Source: a bacterium (lineage in GTDB: Bacteria; Electryoneota; RPQS01). Taken from it: a stretch of DNA of 64,000 bases. Each line of letters opens with the position of its first letter. The stretch's first letter is position 1. Position numbers and translations under genes: made by a program. Location of the stretch: positions 248,001 to 312,000 of the forward strand of contig JADJCU010000001.1 of assembly GCA_016703065.1 (NCBI GenBank), written 5' to 3'. Positions 46,016 through 55,536 of the stretch are shown one piece after another. Under the pieces are notes generated by a model. It did not search any database and was not told the origin of the DNA. It worked only from the letters and a program-made list of their open reading frames with translations.

Positions 46016-47569
46016 ATGCCCGAACGCTTTCAGAAGTCGGCTGTCTCCGCTCTTGGCTTCCTGTCCAATCTGCTCGAAAACGCCGGGCAGGATGCCGGTC
46101 GCCTCGCCGCGCCCGAGCTCCTCGAACTCCTAACGCTGTGCCGCGAGACAAACCTCCGCCTGCCAATTCTGGAAGTCTATGGCCGCGTCTGCGACCGGCC
46201 GCCTGCGCTCACGCTGCTCGGAGGTGATGCGCAGTTGGCCAGCGACCTCGCGCATTGCGTGGGCCTGCGCGCGGAGCTTGAGGTCGTCCCCGAAATGCCT
46301 ATGCTCTGGTGGATCGAGGCCGGTTCACAGGATCGGACTTTCGTCCAGTCTGCCGATGCATTTCATGAAGTCGATGCCGACGCTTTGCACAATCTGCTTT
46401 ATACGGCGCTGCCCCTTGATCGTGCGACCGTGCTGAAGCGCGAAGTTGTCTCCGATTCACAATGGCGCTTCGCGTGGTTGCCCGATCTTACCGGACTTGC
46501 CCTGCACGCTGACCGCGCCGCCGTTCTCGAACCGCTCATCGCATCGCAAACGATGATCTTTGTCGGAGACGAACTGCCCCAAGCCTTCATGCCGTGGTTT
46601 TCGCGGCCCGGCCTCATCACAAGACAATTTGCAGGTACGGAAATTATCCGCGAAGATGTGCGCCCGAAGCTCTACTCCGAGCTCTTTACCCTGCGCGACA
46701 CTTCCTTCGCGGAGCAGCAGGCTGTTCATGCAGCCACATGGCACTTTGTCCTGCCCAAGTTAGTCGAAGCCCTCGATTCACTGCGTCAGCAATATACGCT
46801 CGACATCGACCGCCAGAACATGAAGCTCCAGACGACGCGCCAAATGCTCGGTGAGTATCCCCTCAACTGGGCCGGCGGCGTGCGCAACATAGTCGATGAC
46901 TATTTCACGAAGAAAGTGACCGGTCCTGCGATGGCAGCGCTGCTCGACCCGCGCCAAACCGGACCGCAGCCCGGCACGTTCATCCAAGCCTTGAGCCTCC
47001 CCACGCTGTGGAAACGGCTCCACGAGCTGCTGACCGACCGTATGGCGGAATTTGTGCAGGGTCTGAGTGCCCTGGCCACGCGGGTCGAACTGCGCAGCAT
47101 CTCCCTGAAGGAGGTGGAAGTTCGATGGTCGCCCAATGCTCTGGCCGCCGCGATTGAAGAAGAGCTAACACTGAAAAAAGTATTCGCGGAAGGCGGTGGA
47201 GAGCGCTCCGGTCTCGTCGGTTCGCTGATGGGCCGCAAAGAGGAGATCATCTCGAATCGCAAGACCCAGATGGCCCGCGCCAACAAAATCGCGCAAAACC
47301 TCATTGAACAGGACTTTCTCCAGTGGAGCGAGCGTATCCTCCATACCGTTGAACAGCGTGTCCGTGTCCAAATCGCCGCCGTTCAGGCCAATCAGGGAAT
47401 GCCGGATATTGAAACATTACGCACCGCTCTTACTGGAATTGATCGCCTGACCGCCCTGCTTGAAGGGAATCGTGAAGGAACGGTCGTTGAACCGCCCAAG
47501 CGCATCGGTGCGCTACTCTCAAGTTGGGCGGCCCGACGCTGGATCCGCCGCTACGCGCCCGCCGTCTGA
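46016..47569 (+). CDS. Dynamin-like protein with degenerate GTPase domain (tentative)
   Basis: A 517-residue soluble protein; no family is recognised with certainty. Its layout suggests a bacterial dynamin-like protein whose GTPase has decayed. A helical start (1-60) is followed by A-L-T-L-L-G-G-D-A-Q-L-A-S-D at 64-77, where a P-loop GxxxxGKS would be expected but the Lys-Ser is absent. V-V-P-E-M-P-M-L-W-W-I sits at the switch I position and L-P-D-L-T-G-L at 155-161 in place of D-T-P-G-L. Residues 200-517 are helical, like a dynamin stalk. Alternatively it is an unrelated helical protein. Co-transcribed with the coiled-coil gene. Confidence 0.5.
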   Translation: MPERFQKSAVSALGFLSNLLENAGQDAGRLAAPELLELLTLCRETNLRLPILEVYGRVCDRPPALTLLGGDAQLASDLAHCVGLRAELEVVPEMPMLWWIEAGSQDRTFVQSADAFHEVDADALHNLLYTALPLDRATVLKREVVSDSQWRFAWLPDLTGLALHADRAAVLEPLIASQTMIFVGDELPQAFMPWFSRPGLITRQFAGTEIIREDVRPKLYSELFTLRDTSFAEQQAVHAATWHFVLPKLVEALDSLRQQYTLDIDRQNMKLQTTRQMLGEYPLNWAGGVRNIVDDYFTKKVTGPAMAALLDPRQTGPQPGTFIQALSLPTLWKRLHELLTDRMAEFVQGLSALATRVELRSISLKEVEVRWSPNALAAAIEEELTLKKVFAEGGGERSGLVGSLMGRKEEIISNRKTQMARANKIAQNLIEQDFLQWSERILHTVEQRVRVQIAAVQANQGMPDIETLRTALTGIDRLTALLEGNREGTVVEPPKRIGALLSSWAARRWIRRYAPAV

Positions 47570-47594
47570 GCCTCCTTATTCCTGCTTTGCTAAG

Positions 47595-47621
47595 CGGCCT
47601 GCGTCTTCGCGGGCCGTTTTT
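47595..47621 (+). terminator. Rho-independent terminator closing the coiled-coil/pseudo-dynamin unit
   Basis: Nine-pair stem CGGCCTGCG (47595-47603) / CGCGGGCCG (47608-47616) with one G-T wobble, TCTT loop, then T5. Confidence 0.8.
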
Positions 47622-47673
47622 ACTCCCGACTTCCTTGATTTTCCGCCCCTTTTTCCGCTAATTGCTATGCTGT

Positions 47674-49575
47674 ATGGTCCATCTTCGTGCACTACTCTTG
47701 CTGCTCGCGTGGCTCCTCCCGGCTCTTCTGCCGGGAAGCGTTGCTCGTGCTGATTTCACGCTCGAAGAGTACGATCAGTGGCAGCGCTATACCGGCTGGC
47801 CGATTCGCGTCATTGAATTCCCCGGAATTCACAACTTCGCCCGCGCCGACCTCCTCGAAATCATGGCCACCGAGAAGCCAACGTGGCTGCGCCGCTATGT
47901 CCCGATTGGCAGTCGCACCGTATTCTACCCTGAGGATTTCGCCGCTGATCTCCTCCGCGTCAAGAGTTTCTACCGCCGTGAAGGTTTCCCCGCCGCTGAC
48001 GTCCGCGGAAAAGTCCTGGCCCGTGACGAAAAACAGGACCTGCGACTTATCGTTGAAATCTCTGAAGGCGCACCGCTCATTCTGCGCAGTTGGAGCATCG
48101 CCCACGTTGGTAACCCCGCCGGGGTAGACTCTGCGCGCTGGTCGCGCGCGCTGCCGATCCGTACCGGAAAACGCCTCGCCGAATCACAGCTCGAAGCCGC
48201 CGTGGATTCGTTGCGCCAGAAACTCCGCGCTATCGGACATGCCCGCGCCGTCGTCTTCTTCGACACCGCGAATGTCCGCAATGACTCGGCTGATGTCGTG
48301 TTCAAACTCGCCGCCGGACCCTACTGCAAATTCGGGCGTACTAAAATCACCGGATTGAAACAAGTCTCCGAAGGCACGGCCCGCCGGGAACTCGCCTACG
48401 AAGAAAACGAGCCCTATACGCCGCTGAAGCTCGATGAAACGCGCCGCAATCTGCTGCGACTCGAAACATTCAGAATGGTGCGTGCCGACGTCAACGTCGA
48501 GGGTGACTCAGATACCCTCGACGTTCTGATTCGCACCGAAGAGGGTAACCGCTACCTTGTCAGGCTTGGAACAGGATACGACAAGGAAGAAGGCATGCAC
48601 GTGTCCGGCAAGCTGACCGATCTCAATTTCTTCGGTCGCGGTCGCCGTTTCACGATGGACGTCTCGGCCTCCGACATTCTCGACGACACGCTCGCGGCGA
48701 GTCGCGGATTGCTGAACGACGAACGCTTCATTGACCGCCGGGTCGGCTTTACGCTCTTCTGGCCGCACACGCCGCTCAATTCCACGGACATCTCCATCAA
48801 GCCGTCATGGGAATATGAGTTCAAGGCCGGTACGATTATCCGCACCCAGTCGGCGACCACCCGACTCTCCGCACTCCCGCTGCCCAAAGTCGCTGCGTCC
48901 TTCGCCAATGAATTCGGCCGACAGGATGTGCTCGTTGACACCACCAACGCCGAAAACGTCGTGAGCACGATTTCTATCGAGACCATTGATCTCGCCTGGG
49001 ACACCCGCGACAATCCCCTCGTCCCCCGGCGCGGACATATGCTGAGTGCCACCTTCTCAGAATCCGGCGCGTTGTGGTCTCTGGAAAACCGCTGGTGGCG
49101 CGCCCAGTTCGCAGGGCGGGTGCTCGTTCCGATAAACCAGTTCACAGTCTTTGCGATGCGCGGTGCCTTCGGCCTGATGGGACCACTCCATCAGTCTGCA
49201 GAAACCCCCGTGCAGGAGCGTCTCCGGCTCGGTGGCGTCACCAATGTTCGAGGCTGGGGAAGAGACCTGCTCGCGCCGCGCGCCGATGACGACCAATCCA
49301 TCGTGCTCGGAGGCGATCAGAGCGCGTTCGCATCATTTGAAGTGCAACGCGATGTCTGGGGACCCGTCGGCCTCATTGTTTTCTCGGATTTGGGAAATGT
49401 GTGGACGAAAGCGCGCGAAACCCGCTTGGATGATCTCTACACCACCGCCGGAGCCGGTCTGCGCTTTCTTACCCTTATCGGTCCGATTCGTCTTGACTTC
49501 GGCTATCAGCTGCGCCAGAATCCATACGGTGACAAACCGTGGGCTTATCATATCTTGCTCGGATCGGCCTTCTGA
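47674..49575 (+). CDS. tamA: BamA/TamA-family outer-membrane protein
   Basis: A 633-residue exported protein. A signal peptide (about 1-26) is followed by POTRA domains (about 40-290), recognisable by Y-x-x-x-G-F-P-A-A-D-V and F-G-R-T-K-I-T-G-L-K-Q-V-S-E-G-T-A-R-R-E-L. The C-terminal 16-strand-type barrel has the V-R-G-W-G-R-D lid-lock motif (V-R-G-x-x) and ends in a typical signal strand. The neighbouring tamB gene, whose start overlaps this stop (TGATG), argues for TamA rather than BamA. ATG 47674 is chosen over a TTG at 47662 for the better signal peptide. Confidence 0.9.
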   Translation: MVHLRALLLLLAWLLPALLPGSVARADFTLEEYDQWQRYTGWPIRVIEFPGIHNFARADLLEIMATEKPTWLRRYVPIGSRTVFYPEDFAADLLRVKSFYRREGFPAADVRGKVLARDEKQDLRLIVEISEGAPLILRSWSIAHVGNPAGVDSARWSRALPIRTGKRLAESQLEAAVDSLRQKLRAIGHARAVVFFDTANVRNDSADVVFKLAAGPYCKFGRTKITGLKQVSEGTARRELAYEENEPYTPLKLDETRRNLLRLETFRMVRADVNVEGDSDTLDVLIRTEEGNRYLVRLGTGYDKEEGMHVSGKLTDLNFFGRGRRFTMDVSASDILDDTLAASRGLLNDERFIDRRVGFTLFWPHTPLNSTDISIKPSWEYEFKAGTIIRTQSATTRLSALPLPKVAASFANEFGRQDVLVDTTNAENVVSTISIETIDLAWDTRDNPLVPRRGHMLSATFSESGALWSLENRWWRAQFAGRVLVPINQFTVFAMRGAFGLMGPLHQSAETPVQERLRLGGVTNVRGWGRDLLAPRADDDQSIVLGGDQSAFASFEVQRDVWGPVGLIVFSDLGNVWTKARETRLDDLYTTAGAGLRFLTLIGPIRLDFGYQLRQNPYGDKPWAYHILLGSAF

Positions 49576-52500
49576 TGCTGCGCGCTCTGACAAGACTGCT
49601 GCTCTGGCCGTTAGCCCTCGTCGCTGCGCTTCTCGCCAGCGCGTTCTTCCTGATTCAGCAGGAACCGGTGCAGCAGTATGTCGTCAAACACGCACTCACC
49701 ATTCTCAATCGAAAGATCGCCGGCTCGCTTGAAATCAGCCACGCGGCTCTCCTGCTCGATGGACGCGTCTCCGCCTCGGATGTAGTCATACGTGACGGAC
49801 TCGGAAACAAAATAGTCTCGGCCGATCGTGTCCGCGGATGGATCGCGCCGTGGGATATCGCCCGCGGCAAGATTCACCTGCTCTCCGCCACCGTAGAGGG
49901 CCTGCGGGGCGAACTCAATTTTGATTCCACCGGAAATTCGCTCGCCGCAGCCTTCGCTGCTCAATCTGCCAAACCCGATACGGCAACCAAGCCGCTTTGG
50001 ATCCGCCTCGACAGAGTCGCCCTTGACATCGATTCGCTCACGGTAAGAGTTGACACGTCCTTCACTCACGTCCTCCGCGATTGCGGCATTCACGCCGATT
50101 TGTTGGTCACCGACTCGGTCATTACCTACGAAACCGCTGTCACCGCCGCCGCGCAATTCACGCTCCAAAGCGAAGGCGTCATCAGACCCTACTCAGATAC
50201 GCTTTTCGCAGGTGACGTAACGCTCGAATGCGGCTCTCCCTACATCGCTGCGGCTTGGGCGACCGCGATGCCTGATCTCGGCGCAATCAGGCTATTCGCA
50301 CAGGGCGACGTCCGTAAGAGCGACCTCGCTGCGGTCTTCCGCCTCGATGTCGAACATGTCGGCAAAATCAATGGCGATCTTGAAATTCTTGATTACGCCG
50401 GGCAGGCCCGCGCTTCCCTCGGCGCGCAATTCACCGAGTTAAGCCTCGCGCATTGGATCGGCGATTCGATTGCCCACAGCTTCAGCGGCCGCGCCGCACT
50501 CACCAAGACTAAGTCACCGTCATGGATGCATGATTGGCTCGCCCGAATTGAACTCGACAGCTCGCACTACGGCGATATTCAAGCCGCCACTGATCTCGAA
50601 GCGGAACTCTACGAATCATCCGCCTTTCTCGCGGGCGCAATCCGCACCAGCGCCGGCACCTTCAATGTGCGCGTGAATAGCGATGGCCTCGAACCCGATT
50701 CGATTGCGCTCTTTGGAACCGCTTCGCTCGAGCAGGCCAATCTCCATGCGTTCGTTCCGGCAATGCCCGATTCGCTCTCGCCGCTTTCGGGCGATGTCGA
50801 CTTCTATTTCGAACGGCAACCCGCGCGCGAGCCGCTCGTCGACGTAAGAATGACTCTCGGAACCGTCGCGCTTGGCCGCTATGCTCTGGACTCGCTCGCC
50901 TTCCATGCCAATGTGCGGGGCACGGCGTTCACTCTCGATTCCACGCGCATTCGCCTCGGCTCCGCTTCCGCGCTCCTGTTCGCTAAAGGAGATTACGCCG
51001 ACAGCATCCGCGCGACCTTCACCGCCGATATTCCGCGTGTGCACGACTTTCGTGATCTCATGGGCTCGTTCGCGCCCGCGCTTGATTCACTGCGCGGAGA
51101 CCTGGAGATCGACGCGTCCGCAACGCTTACCTTTCAAGGCGACTCCCTTCACGATGTCACTGCTCAGGGAATCGTGTCAAGCTCAGAGCTCGGGTACGGC
51201 GACTATCGTCTCTTCAACTCCGACCTCGCCGTTGATGAGCTGAACCTCGAAACGGAGACCCTTCACGCGAAGCTCTCTGCCGATTCGGCCCACGCTTTTG
51301 ACGAGACCATTCAGCCGCTTACCCTTACGCTCGACGGCGGATGGTACGACCCGCTATTCTCCTGTACGTTCTCCGCCCGCCACGACACCGTGCGGGCGGC
51401 GGCGGCCGGGTCGTTCTCTTATGCAGAGTCGCCGATGCAGCTTATCATCGAGTCGCTCGCACTGAACGTGTTCGGCACCACGTGGTCCAATGACTATCCG
51501 ATTGAGTTCGCCCTCGATAGCACGCATTATGAAGTCGCTGCCCTTGTTCTCCGTTCCGATTTCGGCGTCCTTCGTGCCACAGGCTATGTTGAAAATCCCG
51601 GAAAACAGGACCTCGTCCTCGAGTTCTCCGGACTGCAAACCGGCAAACTGGTGCCGCTCCTGCGCACCGACATTCCCGATGGCAATCTCAACTTGCGCGT
51701 CCAGCTCTCCGGCCCCGATTCCGCTATGGCGGGCCGCATCGAGCTCGCACTCGACAGCCTTGCCTACAAGAATGATCTGCTCGCCGACCGGATTACGATT
51801 AGCGCCGATTTTACTGATCGCCACACGATGGATGCCGCTGCGCTCTATCTCTGGTATGGTGACACCGCCATCGTCGCCTCGGCCTCCGTGCCGGCGTTGC
51901 TCTCTATGCAAGACGGATTAACCGTTCCGGAGGGCGACGATCTCTCAGGCACTCTTCTCGTCGATTCACTTCCGCTGGGCAGGTTCAGTCCGTGGCTCGC
52001 TGCCGGAACTGTCGTGGACGGTTACCTTACTTCCGATCTAAGCCTCTCCGGAAGCGCGCGCAAACCCAATTGGTCAGGCAGTATCAACCTGCACGACGGC
52101 TTCTATCGCGACACGCGCTACGGCATTGCCTACAAATGGATCGTGCTTGACGCCGCGCTCGTCCGCGACTCACTCCGCATCAATACCTTTCGCGCCACCA
52201 GCCGCGGAACCCTCACTGGATCAGGCTTCGCGCGGCTCGGAGTCCCGTGGCCCGAAGAGCTCTCGCTCGACCTCAAGTTCGATCAGTTTGAAGCCGTCTC
52301 TTCGCGAATTCAAAAGGCGCGCCTCGATGGCATGCTCACTGTGACAGGCCCCTTTGATTCGCTTCACGCCGCCGGTAATCTCACGATCACCGAAGGACTC
52401 TACCGGATCACGCAATCCGCAACCAAGACCATTGAACCGATCAATATGGATAGCGTGCTGGCCGAACTGCGTGGCGATTCCCTCGAGCAGGGTTTCAATC

Positions 52501-53261
52501 CCGATGCATTCTATTTGTCGATGGGGCACGACGTCACCGTGTCCATTCCCGGAAATTTCTGGATTCGCGGCAGCGGACTTAACACTGAACTTTCCGGTAA
52601 TCTGAAGCTCGAAAAGGACGCCTATCAAGACCCGACCGCGAACGGTAAAATCGCGATCCGCAAAGGAACGGTGAAGTTTTACGGACAGGAACTGAGTATT
52701 CAGGACAACTCTACCTTGAGCTTCGATGGCCCCGTTGGTGAACCTGATCTCGATATCACCGCTATCTATACCGGCATTGAACGGGCGCGCGGTCCCTTCG
52801 ACGTCACCGTGCATCTAACCGGCACACCGGATAACTCCGCTGCAGCGTTCAGCGGAAAGTTCGCTAACGGCGCGGTCATGTCTGAAGACGAAGCCGTGCA
52901 AAGGCTCTTGCCCTTCATCGGCAATACGGGCGGAACCGCCGAACAGGCCGTCGCCGAAGCGGCAAGCGGACAAGTCTCTGACATTGTCAGCAAAGCCTCC
53001 GGTCTTGATGTCTTCGAATTTCGCCCCGGCGAAGAAGGCTTGAACGATCTGTCAACCGGTCAGCTCGAGATCGGAACCTATGTCACAGACAGGTTGTTCA
53101 TTCGAGTGTATCAACCCGTGGACGACATTCGCGCCGGGCAAAAAGTTTCGGTGGACTACCGCCTGCTCGATTGGATGAAATTCACTGCCGAGCAAACATC
53201 CGCCAAAAAAGAGGACACCGGCACCTCCTTTACGATCTACATGCAATTCGAGTGGCGCTGA
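49575..53261 (+). CDS. tamB: TamB-like translocation/assembly (AsmA-like) protein
   Basis: A 1,228-residue protein with an N-terminal inner-membrane helix (about 5-28) and an extended all-beta body that forms the lipid-conducting groove of TamB-type proteins. The C-terminal DUF490 signature is clear: G-K-I-A-I-R-K-G-T-V-K-F-Y-G-Q-E-L, P-D-L-D-I-T-A-I-Y, then L-P-F-I-G-N-T-G and final I-Y-M-Q-F-E-W-R. TamB spans the periplasm and is implicated in phospholipid transport and in assembly of outer-membrane proteins with TamA. It starts in the tamA stop and its own stop overlaps the next barrel gene. Confidence 0.92.
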   Translation: MLRALTRLLLWPLALVAALLASAFFLIQQEPVQQYVVKHALTILNRKIAGSLEISHAALLLDGRVSASDVVIRDGLGNKIVSADRVRGWIAPWDIARGKIHLLSATVEGLRGELNFDSTGNSLAAAFAAQSAKPDTATKPLWIRLDRVALDIDSLTVRVDTSFTHVLRDCGIHADLLVTDSVITYETAVTAAAQFTLQSEGVIRPYSDTLFAGDVTLECGSPYIAAAWATAMPDLGAIRLFAQGDVRKSDLAAVFRLDVEHVGKINGDLEILDYAGQARASLGAQFTELSLAHWIGDSIAHSFSGRAALTKTKSPSWMHDWLARIELDSSHYGDIQAATDLEAELYESSAFLAGAIRTSAGTFNVRVNSDGLEPDSIALFGTASLEQANLHAFVPAMPDSLSPLSGDVDFYFERQPAREPLVDVRMTLGTVALGRYALDSLAFHANVRGTAFTLDSTRIRLGSASALLFAKGDYADSIRATFTADIPRVHDFRDLMGSFAPALDSLRGDLEIDASATLTFQGDSLHDVTAQGIVSSSELGYGDYRLFNSDLAVDELNLETETLHAKLSADSAHAFDETIQPLTLTLDGGWYDPLFSCTFSARHDTVRAAAAGSFSYAESPMQLIIESLALNVFGTTWSNDYPIEFALDSTHYEVAALVLRSDFGVLRATGYVENPGKQDLVLEFSGLQTGKLVPLLRTDIPDGNLNLRVQLSGPDSAMAGRIELALDSLAYKNDLLADRITISADFTDRHTMDAAALYLWYGDTAIVASASVPALLSMQDGLTVPEGDDLSGTLLVDSLPLGRFSPWLAAGTVVDGYLTSDLSLSGSARKPNWSGSINLHDGFYRDTRYGIAYKWIVLDAALVRDSLRINTFRATSRGTLTGSGFARLGVPWPEELSLDLKFDQFEAVSSRIQKARLDGMLTVTGPFDSLHAAGNLTITEGLYRITQSATKTIEPINMDSVLAELRGDSLEQGFNPDAFYLSMGHDVTVSIPGNFWIRGSGLNTELSGNLKLEKDAYQDPTANGKIAIRKGTVKFYGQELSIQDNSTLSFDGPVGEPDLDITAIYTGIERARGPFDVTVHLTGTPDNSAAAFSGKFANGAVMSEDEAVQRLLPFIGNTGGTAEQAVAEAASGQVSDIVSKASGLDVFEFRPGEEGLNDLSTGQLEIGTYVTDRLFIRVYQPVDDIRAGQKVSVDYRLLDWMKFTAEQTSAKKEDTGTSFTIYMQFEWR

Positions 53262-54532
53262 TGTTATTCCTCTATCTACTCTTCCTTGCCGCACCGCTCT
53301 TCGCCGCTCCGGAATTGCGCTTTCAGGTCGCCGAAATCTCCTTGATCGGCAACCACGTCACCAAACCGTGGGTTATTGAGCGCGAACTGCATTTCGACGT
53401 TGAAGACAGCGTCTCGGTTGACGATCTTGAGGCCGCGCGCCTCCGGCTGCTGTCGCTTGGCATCTTCAACAATGTCCGCGTTGACCACGACGAGGAAGGC
53501 GCCGTTACGGTCGAAGTCTCGGAGCAGTTCCGTTTCATTCCCGTCTTTGGCGCTGATGCCGTCGAAGGTTCCTTCAACGACGCGTTGAAAGAGCCCAAAC
53601 GCCTGATGGAGATTATCGTCTTCACTGTCGGCGTTGCCGATCTCAATCACACGGGTGCGGCGGCCACCGTGAACGTGCTCGGTGAATTCGGCGCCCGCTC
53701 AGGTGTCAGCGTGGACTATCGGACCCGCTGGCTTGCGCAGCGAATGCCCTACTACCTTGGTTTCGGTCTTCGTTCACTTCGCATTTCCGATCGTCACGCC
53801 GCAGTCTTGGGCGTTTCGCGTAAACTGCGCAATGACCGCGCCTACCTCGAGTTTGCGACGCGAAGCGGCGCGCCCTCACGACTCGGCCTCGCGCTGCGCT
53901 ACGATCATGTCAAGGAAGAAGACCGCGCTCCCGCCGACGGGAATGAGTATCACACCGCGTGGGCGAATCCGTATATTGTCTTTGACCGCCGAAACCTCGA
54001 ATGGTATCCCACGGATGGAGTCTTCGTGCGCGGCGATCTCGATCAGGCCTTCGGCACGATCCCATTCACGCGCTCCCGGGCCGTTGCCGCGGCGTATCTG
54101 CCGTTGGTCCACTGTTCGAGGGGACCTGCCGTCGCCGCACGCGCCTATGGCGGCACGACACAAGACAAGACTCCGCCCTGGGCGCGCTACTACTTCGGCT
54201 TCGGCGAAAAATTCCGCGGCTATTCGAGTGTCAAAACCGAGGCCGCAAACTACCTTGCCGCCGAGTGCGAGCTGCGTTTTCCGATCACTCGCGAAATCAC
54301 CTATGATGTCCCACTCGTCGGGCGCTACGGACAAGACATTCCCTTCTGGCTCGGCGGCTCACTCTTCATGCAGCGCGCGCAAACTCAGATTGACGGCACA
54401 CGCACCGATATGTGGGCCTATGGCGCCGCGCTGCACATCCGCTTTCCCTATGTGCAGATTCTCGAAGCCAGCATCGCCCGCAACCGCGATGACGACCTTG
54501 ATCTCGTGTTCTCAACCGGACTGCGATTCTAA
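53261..54532 (+). CDS. Second D15/BamA-type outer-membrane protein
   Basis: A 423-residue exported protein with signal peptide (about 1-15), a single POTRA-like domain (I-S-L-I-G-N-H-V-T-K-P-W-V-I-E-R-E-L-H at about 25-43, then L-G-I-F-N-N-V-R-V-D) and a C-terminal barrel rich in aromatic strands ending in L-V-F-S-T-G-L-R-F. The F-R-G-Y-S motif at about 320 corresponds to the V-R-G-Y/F barrel-loop motif. It is shorter than BamA and probably a partner or accessory barrel of the TamA-TamB unit. The ATG at 53261 overlaps the tamB stop. Confidence 0.85.
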   Translation: MLFLYLLFLAAPLFAAPELRFQVAEISLIGNHVTKPWVIERELHFDVEDSVSVDDLEAARLRLLSLGIFNNVRVDHDEEGAVTVEVSEQFRFIPVFGADAVEGSFNDALKEPKRLMEIIVFTVGVADLNHTGAAATVNVLGEFGARSGVSVDYRTRWLAQRMPYYLGFGLRSLRISDRHAAVLGVSRKLRNDRAYLEFATRSGAPSRLGLALRYDHVKEEDRAPADGNEYHTAWANPYIVFDRRNLEWYPTDGVFVRGDLDQAFGTIPFTRSRAVAAAYLPLVHCSRGPAVAARAYGGTTQDKTPPWARYYFGFGEKFRGYSSVKTEAANYLAAECELRFPITREITYDVPLVGRYGQDIPFWLGGSLFMQRAQTQIDGTRTDMWAYGAALHIRFPYVQILEASIARNRDDDLDLVFSTGLRF

Positions 54533-54534
54533 TC

Positions 54535-55536
54535 TTGTATTCGCTCCTTAAGCCGATATTTTTCTCCCGAGACCCGGAAGAGGTGCACGAGCACGTCTTG
54601 CGAAGACTGGAACGCAGCTCGGCCTCGCGGTGGCAATTGGCCTTGCTGCGCGCGTTCGCAGGCGCCTGTCCTTCACAACCCGTCTCGGCATTGGGCCGCA
54701 CCTTTCCACATCCTCTCGGCCTCGCCGCAGGCTTTGACAAAGATGCGCGCGCCATTCCTGCGCTCTGCGCACTCAATTTCGCCTTTGTTGAAATTGGCAC
54801 AGTCACGCCGCTGCCGCAGCCGGGAAACGAGAAACCGCGCATCTGGCGCTTCCCCGAAGCCAATGCGCTCGTCAATGCGCTCGGCTTTCCCGGCGAAGGC
54901 ATGCACGCGGTTAGACAGCGGCTCACCATGCTCCGCGAACGTCATGCGCCGACTCGTCCCGTCGGCATAAATCTCGGCAAGAACGCCGTCACGCCGCTCG
55001 AACGAGCGGGAGACGACTATCAGGCTGTGCTGCGTGAACTGCTTGAACTCGGCGATTATTTTGTCGTCAACGTCTCTTCGCCCAACACTCCCGGTCTGCG
55101 TACTCTGCAAGAGCCAGACTCGTTGCGCAAACTGCTCGGTCCATTGCAGTCCATTACCGCACGCAAGCGCCCGCTGCTGCTCAAAGTCGCTCCCGATCTG
55201 GCCGACGAAGATCTGAACGTCGCCGCGCGAGTCGTCAATGAACTTGGTCTCGCGGGCATCGTCTCGGCCAACACCAGCGTTCGTCGCGCACTTGTGCCTG
55301 CTGCCGCATCGCTTCAGCGCGGCGGGCTCTCCGGCGCACCCATCTACCCGAGGATGCTCGAATGTCTGCGCCTGCTTAAATCTGAACTCAATTCAACGCG
55401 AATCGTCATCGCCGCCGGAGGAATTGACTCCGCTGCACGCGCCCGAGAAACGCTCGCTGCCGGCGCCGCGTTGCTGCAGGTTTACACAGCATTCATTTAC
55501 CACGGTCCAAGGGTCGTAAGCAACCTGATCCGATGA
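54535..55536 (+). CDS. pyrD: Dihydroorotate dehydrogenase (quinone, class 2)
   Basis: Oxidises dihydroorotate to orotate in pyrimidine synthesis, passing electrons to membrane quinones. The 333-residue protein has the class 2 amphipathic N-terminal extension (S-L-L-K-P-I-F-F-S-R-D-P-E-E-V-H), the FMN region A-A-G-F-D-K-D, and N-x-S-S-P-N-T-P-G-L-R with the catalytic Ser of class 2 enzymes. K-V-A-P-D-L, S-A-N-T-S and the phosphate-binding A-A-G-G-I-D-S and Q-V-Y-T-A-F-I-Y-x-G-P follow. It starts with TTG 54535, 2 bp after the barrel gene, and overlaps the next gene by four bases. Confidence 0.95.
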   Translation: MYSLLKPIFFSRDPEEVHEHVLRRLERSSASRWQLALLRAFAGACPSQPVSALGRTFPHPLGLAAGFDKDARAIPALCALNFAFVEIGTVTPLPQPGNEKPRIWRFPEANALVNALGFPGEGMHAVRQRLTMLRERHAPTRPVGINLGKNAVTPLERAGDDYQAVLRELLELGDYFVVNVSSPNTPGLRTLQEPDSLRKLLGPLQSITARKRPLLLKVAPDLADEDLNVAARVVNELGLAGIVSANTSVRRALVPAAASLQRGGLSGAPIYPRMLECLRLLKSELNSTRIVIAAGGIDSAARARETLAAGAALLQVYTAFIYHGPRVVSNLIR

